Assembly: GCA_028565635.1 (NCBI GenBank)
Contig: JAOXYB010052401.1
Location: 1-11,540 of the forward strand
From: Phoronis ovalis
Taxonomy: Eukaryota > Phoronida > Phoronidae
Length of the DNA: 11,540 bases
Direction of reading: 5' to 3'
Shown: positions 1 through 9,300 of the stretch, piece by piece
Layout of the letters: the number at the start of each line of letters is the position of its first letter
How positions within the stretch are numbered: the first letter of the stretch is position 1
Program-made: the position numbers and the translations under genes
The notes under the pieces: model-generated
The model's database searches: none
Seen by the model: only the letters and a program-made list of their open reading frames with translations
Told to the model about the DNA's origin: nothing

Positions 1-294
1 GTCAACGCTTCGTCTTTCCCGCAATTATCGCCACGTAAAACTACATAATCATAGAATTATAGGTAACTACAGTGAAAAATAGGTTCATTTTTAGCAGGCT
101 AGTCAACTCCAGTTTTTAAGTAATTAAAATTTATCGCAATAATATAAATTAACTTTATCAAGAATTATGCTTGAATAAAGACATATTTTTCCTTTGTGAC
201 ACAATCATTAAGGTTGTTGAAGTTATTGTTAAAAATATGCACTTAGAAATATATAAAGACAATTAATATTATCATGACTTTCTTTTAACCGCAG
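1..294 (+). other. 3' part of an upstream HYDIN intron
   Basis: This stretch is AT-rich, with stops in all three forward frames, and ends in the acceptor tcttttaaccgcag before exon 1. I see no convincing exon here. The first 34 bases are a little more GC-rich and end before a GTAAAA donor-like site, but their translation matches nothing I recognise as HYDIN. I see nothing else in it. Confidence 0.7.
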
Positions 295-507
295 ATTATT
301 AATGGACCAATGTTGAATATTCGTTTACGTGCTAACGTTACCATGCCTGACATGCAAATTATTACTGATAATGACGATAATACCAACACGTTGAAATTTG
401 GCGATGTGAAATGTGGTGAATGCAAAGTGATCACTGTTCAGTTACACAACCATAAATATGTCCGATGTGAATGGTCGTCCATAGTACCTGACAGAGAAAA
501 GAAGAAG
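295..507 (+). CDS. HYDIN: HYDIN exon 1 of window: MSP-type repeat
   Basis: This exon has 213 nt, phase 0 to 0, residues 1-71. It lies between the acceptor CGCAG at 290-294 and the donor AAG|GTACTA at 508. The segment IINGPMLNIRLRANVTMP looks like the last strands of one ASH/MSP beta-sandwich repeat. The segment KFGDVKCGECKVITVQLHNH opens the next repeat, with the usual xFGxVxxG signature and an alternating hydrophobic strand. The ATG at 310 is internal and not a start, because the frame is open back to the acceptor and the family continues upstream. The exon end is set by splicing in frame to exon 2. Confidence 0.92.
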
Positions 508-3317
508 GTACTAGTATTTGTAAAGAACAATTTAAACTTTGTATTGAGTGCAAATTTAAATCTCAATTTAATGTAACGTTACCTTTTTCATGCTAACATA
601 CTTTTAACATGACTTTTTATAGATATTGATAAAACATTTTTTCAGAATTTTGATAAACACATCCCAATGCACCTTCGTCGCAAAATGAAACAAGAAAAAA
701 CGAAACCTAGCACCTTTGAAATGATGCCACCAACTGGTGTATTAATGCCAGGTCAGAGGGTTAATGTACAAGTCAAGTTTATGCCAACCGAAGAGGTAAT
801 CTATGATTTACTGTTTTTAATTTTCTTTGTAAAAAGTTTTAAATATTACTGTTAATTAGTGTATTCATAAAATAAATTTGATTTTTGACTCAGTCTGTAG
901 TATATTAAGTTATTCGTAAGACATTATTTTTAGTTGTAACAGTACTGCAATGTCAACAATCTCAGGAATCGGTCATTTTCTTCAAAAGAAATGTGGTAAT
1001 GTAGAAAACTGTATAATTTCAGGATTGTTTCTTATGATAACTGCAGTTATTAAAATTTTGTCATTTTAGAAATATTATGAACAGCGCATAACAGTACGCC
1101 TAGCCCAGAGTAGCCAACGTATAATGGTTCTCGCACGTGGGCAGGGTCTTGAGCCAAGACTTGACTTTGACAGAAATTTAGTTGCTTTTGGGCCTATTTT
1201 ACCTCACAGTGGCGGAGATGAGCAGGATATTGTTGTGAAGAATCCTTGTTCTTTCCCGATTGAGTTCTACAACTTAGAATTTGACAAATCTTACCTTGAA
1301 GAGGAAAAGGTAGTGTTCTATAACATACAAATTGAATGTTTAATTAAAATTCATAACATCTGCGCATTTACAGTCAAAGTATAAAAACAAGGGAACAATT
1401 GACTAGAATGTAAATTCAGATATTCTACAAAAGATAAAATTAAGTGCGCTGCACCTGAATTTTACTGCTATAACAATAATAATTAAAAGTAATATTTAAT
1501 GAATCTGTGATTTTTCAGATTCTCAGACTGATGAAAGGATATGATGAACACAATACTATACTGCTTCCGCCCCGACTTACAAATGATAAACTGCCACAAG
1601 AATTATTGGATTTCTATGAAGGTAGCCATTTTTTTTTCAACCATTACCTATGCTGTCCTATTTATTAATTAAAAAATAAAAACAGTAACAGTTTGATGTG
1701 TAAAATAATATGTTTCAATAATTTTCTCTCCTCTCAACAGTTGGTAGTTACATTCGATAATATTATTGCAACTTTTTGTGTCCTTGGCGGAAATGAAACT
1801 AAGTTTACTAGCAGCATGTGGACTTATTATCGTTAAAATTTCTTTTTTTTTTTAGAACAATTAAAAAAGATGGAGGAAGAGGAGAAAATTCGTCAGGAGG
1901 CAGAAGCTGCCAGATTAGCTGCAATGAGTGTTGATAATCAAGGTATTGCCTTGTTTGTGCTTTGATCATTGTCTTTGATTCTTATTGGTTAAAGTTCATA
2001 ATTAATTTAAATCCTTCAACAATTAAATTGATTCTGTTTTATCTGAATATAATCTAAGTGAGTGTACAAAATAGGATTTATGTCCCTCATTGTTACAACA
2101 GTGTTATTTTGGCTATTACAAACTAATTAAATAGTAATTACATTTATAGACTATAGCTGATGAAAGATTGTCTTGGATCCATAAGGGAAATTCAATTTTG
2201 GTGAAGAGACCAGGTTACCAAAAAATTAATACAGTATTTGATGTAATAAAGCATTTTAAGCATCAATAATATATTATGTTTTTCAATTTATTAGATACAG
2301 CTGATGATCAAGATAAAGAAACTCATGTGACTGATGAATCTAAATCTCCACGTCTTACTGTCGCTGGTGATGTACCCCCAGATGTTGTTATCCGTGGCCC
2401 ATCAGCTAAAGGTACTAGAAGTGTTGGCCCATCAGAACCCGCTACTGCCATACCTGATGACGACAGGCCTGAATCAGATGAAGGTAAATACACACATGGC
2501 AAATAAAAGTCTCCTTTTTAATAGATTATTTGTATTCTGTTTCTAGTTCTGTGTTTTTGCATGAACAACCATACAAATCTTCATGCACTTGCATCGTTCA
2601 TTCACAAAACACAGAATTTATGACTGGCACAACTGAAAGCACAGTAATAATATATTAAAGTGTAAAACAAAATCTGAAATTATATTAAAATTGAAAACAA
2701 ATTATGACAATCTACAACATTTGTACAGTTATGCTTGTAATAAGTTAAATGGTATTTTAATATAGCTTAAAAGCTATATGCAAGCCAGGAGGCACTAGTA
2801 CAAATTAAAAGAAGTGTTTTGGTTAAGAGAGGTACCTATATAGACAATGTGCTTGTGATATGTTACCTGTATCTAATTGCATGTTTTAACCTTTTTTTAC
2901 AGAAAAAATTAAAGATACAGCCAGTAGTATAGGCGTTGGAGAGCTAGAGATAACTCCAGTGTCTGCTGCTATTGCTCGACATCTTGGCATTGACTTGACG
3001 TCTGATGGTAAAGCCGCACGTAATCGTCGTGGTATCGCTATTATAGTACATGGAGCACCTTCATCGGGTAAGCACAAATTGTTGTCATCTGTTTAGTGAA
3101 AACAATTATACTATAGATAAAGTAAAATGTGAGGATGTAAAATAATCCTGACCAGTATTTTTGAGTTCTACCTTGGCTTCCAATGCCTTTATATGTAATC
3201 AGGTTTGCAAAGTATTTTGTTTATTTTTCGTTTTTGACAAATTTTAATAGCAAGTTGGAATGTTTAAGCAGAACTGATAATGATAACAGGGTTTTAATAA
3301 ATATTTATGTAATATAT

Positions 3318-3358
<41 letters not shown>

Positions 3359-6300
3359 TACATTACTATACATCAAATTAACCATAATTTCAGGTAAAAA
3401 AAGTTTTGCAGAGATGTAGTCATTCACATGTCTTGCATTCAAAAGTCTTAACCTCCATATCAATTAATCTTAAATGTTACGTAAGGAAACATTATGCACA
3501 AAATATACTTAGAATCTTTCTTATTCTGCCTGTCATTCTATTTATTTCCTGATTTCAGGGAAGACTACCACAGCAGTAATACTTGCAAAGCGGTTTGAAG
3601 GAGCTCTTCTTACTATTGACAGTGTTGTCTTAGAATCTATTTCAAATGGTAGTACCCCTGCGGGATTAAGAGCTCGGGAATTGTGTGCTGAAGCTGCCCA
3701 CAAGAGAGCAGAGGAATTGAAACTACTAGAAACTGACGATGCTGATAAGAAAGCTGGTGGTCTTAGTGTTGAAGCTGTTGCTGCACATACTGCTAAAGAT
3801 CAAATGGGTAGGTAATATTTCCTGTATAAAGATAGTTTTAGTTCTTTACAAAAGGTTCCAACTGTGTCATTGGTTCCACACTTTTATTACTAGATTTGAT
3901 AGGAAACTTAATCATACTCGTCTGTTAATTTCGCATAATTATACATAATATTATTTAGAATGTTGCAGTGTTGGATTAAAGTTAATTCCGTATAATCTGT
4001 TTTAAGTTTATATTAATTTTAAAATATTTAGCATCCCTTTTTGTGTGTGTTGCCCTCCCACTACCATACTTGTTTGCAGTGACCTGACTTTGAAATAACT
4101 GTATTTTGGCTATAAGATATTGTTATCTATAAGATATTGTTATGATATGTTATCTATAAGATATTTTTATGATATGTTATCTCCATGTACTGTTACTAGT
4201 TTGTTGCCTTGATTCTCGCTCTTCGCTCTGTTCTCGTGACTATTTCTACTTGACGCCTAATTTCGAATATCTGTTTCCTTCTGTTTCTGAATCACTACGA
4301 AAATATCTAATTCACATGAAAAAATTCAAATCAACTTGAAACTAAATAAATTTTGATTCACATAATACGTATTAATTACCATAATTGATGTATTTCGCAT
4401 GGGAATATTTGATAATTATTTAAAAATGATTATATAAATAATTATAATATTCGGAATTGTGCTACATTATAATGTTAGTATAATGGCCGGTGTATCATAT
4501 TACAGCTAAATTTACGAATCCTCATGGTGTGACAAGTTTGAGCATTGGTGAGATGAATAGCTTGAATTTTGTTTATTGTCATATCATTAACTTTCCAATT
4601 AACAGCCACGATTCTGAAGCTAATGCTTCAATTTAATAAACTGATTCACTAATAAAACACTGACAAGTAACTTTTGCTGTTAATAGTTGCTTGCATGTAT
4701 TGCTTTATGCACACAAAACGATAAATGAACATAAATTAAGCCAAAAATTACCTATTTTAATAAATACTTTGTATTTTAGCACATAGACAGTCGAGACTAG
4801 GCTCAACACATGGTTAGGTTGCTTTTTTTGTTAGAGTTGAATTTTGTTTCAGTAATGAATATTTTCAGTTACTTATTAATTGTAGCACACATACAAAAAA
4901 TGAAATCCTTACCAAAATTTGAAATTGTTTAAATTAATAAAAATATTGCCAACCTGACACAGGTAATAGTTAAGAATGATGTCTTGGTTATATTATATGC
5001 CAATTTTATAACTACACATATTATAAAAAATTAAGTAACTCGGTTTTCTAATCTCTCTTGTAAAGTCCTAATCGTTGTTCTTATGTTCAGTTTTTACCAG
5101 TACTGGCGGAATATTCATACACAAATCATCTTGCATTGTAGTCCATCTCTCTTTATGGATATTAATTTTAGTTCTGGTAAATTTTATCACAACACCATTT
5201 ATAAACTTAATGCTGGCTTAATTACGCCGCTGGTGAACATAGGGAGATACCTCTCTGGGATTGATTATTATTCAAACTTTCACAGTAATGTTGTAATTCA
5301 TTCATTGGTGAATTAAACGTTTACCAAAAGAAATTTGGATAAAAACTGAAGCGGCTGGATTTTTGACAGAAATTTTAACAAATTACAACAAAACCTTAAG
5401 AGTGTTATTAATAACTTTATTTACAATCGTCCCTTCTAATGCTATAATTGTAGTTTAAAAGATATCCAAATATTTCAGGAAATTTACCTATCAGCTTTAG
5501 TAATAGAAGTATAATTGATACTTTTCGTTCTGTTAATTTTTGTTCTGTTAATTTATTTACGAATTAAATATATCTCATTAAAAAATTAAAGCAGGAACAT
5601 ACAAGGCATAATGCAACAGTACAAAAATATATTCTAACTAAACACTTATTAGTAAGTGTACATGTCTACTTTTAAATACCTCATCCATCATCTTGGTCTC
5701 TGTTTTTTATTAGTTTTTTAAATCAATAGTCTTTCCTGTTTCCTGCTTTTGGTTACCGTTTCTGTTAGCAGAATATGCAATTATTCAACAACAGTGAAAA
5801 TACGTTGTGTATTTATTTGAATAATGGCATATATTTTTCTTTTTTGTGTTATTACTGAATATAAATTAAGAAAGTTTTTTTTTTTTCCTCATTAGGAGGC
5901 CCAGGAGGTGAGTTTTAACAAGAGAATGCTGTTGTCAGACAAAAAAAATAGATTCTTCTCATGGCTATTCCATCAGTTAATTTACCCACTATTTCCCACT
6001 TTTATTAAGATGTAAATTAACTACTAATCAAAACACGATAAATAAATGTCGTCTGCCTTGAATGAATCAATAAAAAAATTGTAGAAAAACAAAATTACTG
6101 AGTAGATGTATTGTACTATATCACACATCATATCAACTGGAAACATTCTAAACAATGCCAGTTATTTTTAATTTAGAAGAAGTTTCATAATTTGTATTGA
6201 ATACTCTTGTTTTGCATTTATAATATTGGGGGGGGGGAAGGAACAGCCATTTATGAGAAGTCTTTATTGTATTGTCAGCTTAATGACGAAATAAAAAAAA

Positions 6301-9300
6301 TAATTATGCTTACATTAAAAATGTAAGATACTGCATTCCTTTGCTAAAAACATGCAATTATTCTGCAAGGCTTTAGATTACACAAGCTATTTCTAGTACA
6401 TTATGCATAGAGCTCCCTTCTTTCAATTAAATGACACAGCTTATTCTGAAATTTTGCATGCTTTCATCTGAAATAAACTATGCAATTATTGTTAAAAAAT
6501 CGCTTAAATCAACATTTTGTTGTTTTACTGTATATAAATAATTATAGTGTTGTGGCATTCTCTGGTGAATCTGATATCTACTCCAGCATTTGTGTGCAGT
6601 GACTAGCTCCCGGGTGGGAACTACATTGCTTCTATTAATTACTAATAACACACACTTTGGTGCTATTAGAATTAATATTAATTTAACTTCATTGAAATCA
6701 CTAATCCAATATGAATTTAGTCCAAAGCTGAATCTCACTTTTAAGCAATAGCTTTCAGTCTTATCACAATGCCTTAATCAGTCCCTGCAAACGAAGGAAG
6801 CTAAAATGTTAGTGAACTCTACTGTGAACAGAGACATGATCTTCTTTCAATTTGCGACAGTCTTTTGAAGTCACATAATCAGGTGTTGACCTACCAACAT
6901 TTCAGAAAAGACTGACGAAGGTGTTGTGATAAAAGTAAGATTCAGTTTTGGACCACAATTGTATTGAATTAAGGTGTTGGGTTAATTTTAGAATAATTAA
7001 TATCAAAGTTTTGAAAAACTTTCCAAATATTCATTTCATCTTAACAGTATTTAAAGGTGTTCAATTTTCAGTTTTTTTGTATATCCGAGGTTCAGTAATT
7101 TTTGATTTAAATTAAATAATATATTAACTTTTCAATTTAATAACAAAGTTGTAATCTATTTAGTAAATTATGCATTAAAAAATATATAAAGAATTATGCT
7201 TGCAATAGTATAATTTTTCTAATATTTCAAGGAATGGTAGCTACAGCCCACTCTATTGCCCACAGTCTTGCGTCTAATCGTAAAACAAGTACAATATCAG
7301 ATAATAAGAAAGATAAACATCACGGCAATAGTGTTATTGGTGGCAAAACTGCGGTTGCATCATCTGCAGATGGTGCCACAGGAAGCCAGGTTAGTATAAC
7401 ATGACTAAATATATTTTTATGACTGGAATTGTTAATTTAGCATCAAATCGAATTGGGTGACATTTTTGTATGTTACTTCTTTATTAACAGCTTCAATTCT
7501 TTAATACATAGACTAATCGCAGTTATAATAGCTCAGTGTTTTATATCATTCTGTTCCTTTTCTGTTAGTAGCATTTTCATTGTGTACCTAGGATTTCATA
7601 AATATATTATATATATATATAAAACAAGACCTACTAATACAGCTATGTAGGCCTGCATAAAAAGGCCACCAATAAGAGAGTGGGAGAATGGTCTTTACAA
7701 GCAGGTGGCTTTTATATACAAATTGACGTATAATTATAATTATTCGCCATTTGGACATTGCATAATCAACGTTAAATTCTGGTGATCTCTTGCATTTCTT
7801 GCTTGTAATCATTTGAATGTCTTGTGATTGGCCGAGTCATTATGAGGATGTAAAATGTTTGTGTATGGTGAATGTAAAATTAATTGTCGTTGCATTAACT
7901 CTGTCATCAGCCATCTCACCGTGCATGCATATAGTGCTCTTTGTCATACATTTGATTCACTTTTCATTTCCTTTCAAGTACTTTTTTATCTTATCATTCA
8001 TATACACAATAATAGTGTATACTATGCTCTTTGTGACTACTAAATGCAAATCATGACTGAGTTCATTGCTTCATTTTCTTGTCTTTCATTGGTCTTTACC
8101 TGTGTACTATATTTAGGCCAGCAATCGTAGAGAAAGTCTAGCTCAGGCTCTAGTAACTAATGCATTTATTGGGAGTGCTAAGTCTGCAAAAAAAATCAAT
8201 CACACTTATGTTCCTCCAAAACGGCCTAAAACTACTGACATTGATGCTGTCCCTTTTACTAAAATCATGGAGGAGGATGAAACATGTGAATTCATATCAT
8301 CATATATGGTAAGTTTGCATCAATAGACTATTTGCATGCACATGATGGATTCACCAGTCTCAGACCCAAACGATCACAGCCAGTCGCATTCTGTGAATGA
8401 ACAATGATATACTTCTGCGTGCGCTCACGCGATTCATTGACAATATGCATTCTTCGCATGCTGAGCCAAAACCAAAAAAAAATCTAATGTTCTTTGATCT
8501 AAGAAATTCAAATACCCTCCTATTTATTAATTTTTTTTATTTTGTTAAATTTTCACTGGTTAAAGGTTTTCTAAAGTTAGATTTAAAAAACAAGTTTAAT
8601 TTGTGTATAACTAAAGGATCATGGTATTGTATTGAAAGGGTCTGACTATAGCGCCCTCAAGTGCATGCAAACAGTCTATTGGAGAGGGTTCCAGGGTTTC
8701 ATCTTGCATCATTATCATGTCTTTTGGTGTAAGTTTGCTGCAAGTCATACTTCTCATCATCCATGGCATTATTATTCTATTGTCATCAAACGACGGACAC
8801 TGATCTCTATTATTATTTGTCTGCTTATATTCAATTGTTTATGTAATCAGTCCAGTAGTTATTTATAAACTTTGTGAATTCACATGAACTTCTGGAAAAT
8901 ATGAACTCCGTGAAGTAGTTGCAATCTATGCATGAAACTATGCTATAAGTATCATATCCCAAACTATTGTATGTTTTCCATAAAAATGAAAATTATGCAA
9001 AGTAAGCCAATATTCAGTGGCCAGTCTTGGTATTAAATGCAACAGGAATTGACTGACAGTATAATTTTACCTCATAATCACCATGTTGTTTGCATTAACA
9101 ATGGCAGCTTGGAACTTTCCGCCACCCTCCAGCATTATATGCATCCTCTAGTGTCAGTGTTATGTCATCACGACCCAGAGACATATATATAAACGTGAGC
9201 TTAGTTGTTGTAATAAATGGGGTATTCATGTATGACTGTATTATCCTAAAGAAATCCCCTGCTTGTATGTTGAATTGCCTGTATTTATGCAAATAATATA

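Larger units (their letters stand above)
5908..7231 (+). other. HYDIN: Intron 10 (1,324 bp) with poly-G tract and foldback element
   Basis: This GT-AG intron begins GTGAGT and ends AATATTTCAAG. It holds a ten-base G run at 6228-6237 and a foldback element at about 6700-6974. The rest is AT-rich, and I see no exon in phase 1. Confidence 0.7.

Noticed and set aside
1-34. Possible end of an upstream exon before a GTAAAA donor-like site
   Set aside because: The phase that would splice to exon 1 gives a translation with no resemblance to HYDIN, and the window edge prevents a check of the other side.
310-576. Stand-alone 88-codon gene starting at 310
   Set aside because: The ATG is internal to exon 1, and the last 23 codons are read-through into intron 1 past a clear GTACTA donor.
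2334-2546. 70-codon open frame overlapping exon 6 in another frame
   Set aside because: It is a shadow of the exon 6 frame, which has matching splice phases; the product is unlike any protein I know.
2886-3077. Antisense open frame over exon 7
   Set aside because: It is the mirror of the conserved P-loop exon; the + strand reading is unmistakably HYDIN.
3383-3420. Acceptor-like CATAATTTCAG followed by GTAAAAAAAG in intron 7
   Set aside because: It would leave a zero-length exon; any longer reading breaks the Walker A join between exons 7 and 8.
4079-4090. Acceptor-like TTGTTTGCAG in intron 8
   Set aside because: Read in phase 1, the sequence after it hits a stop by the third codon (V-T-stop).
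5083-5316. 77-codon open frame in intron 9
   Set aside because: It has no recognisable family, no fitting splice sites in phase 1, and ordinary intron composition around it.
6478-6738. 86-codon antisense open frame in intron 10
   Set aside because: It overlaps the foldback arm and reads as non-descript sequence; probably chance.
7588-8056. Several short open frames on both strands of intron 11
   Set aside because: They are overlapping, AT-driven and hydrophobic by composition, without family likeness or splice support.
8397-8868. Two + strand open frames at 8397-8645 and 8632-8868
   Set aside because: The first lies inside the MITE-like element and the second starts within it; neither resembles a transposase.
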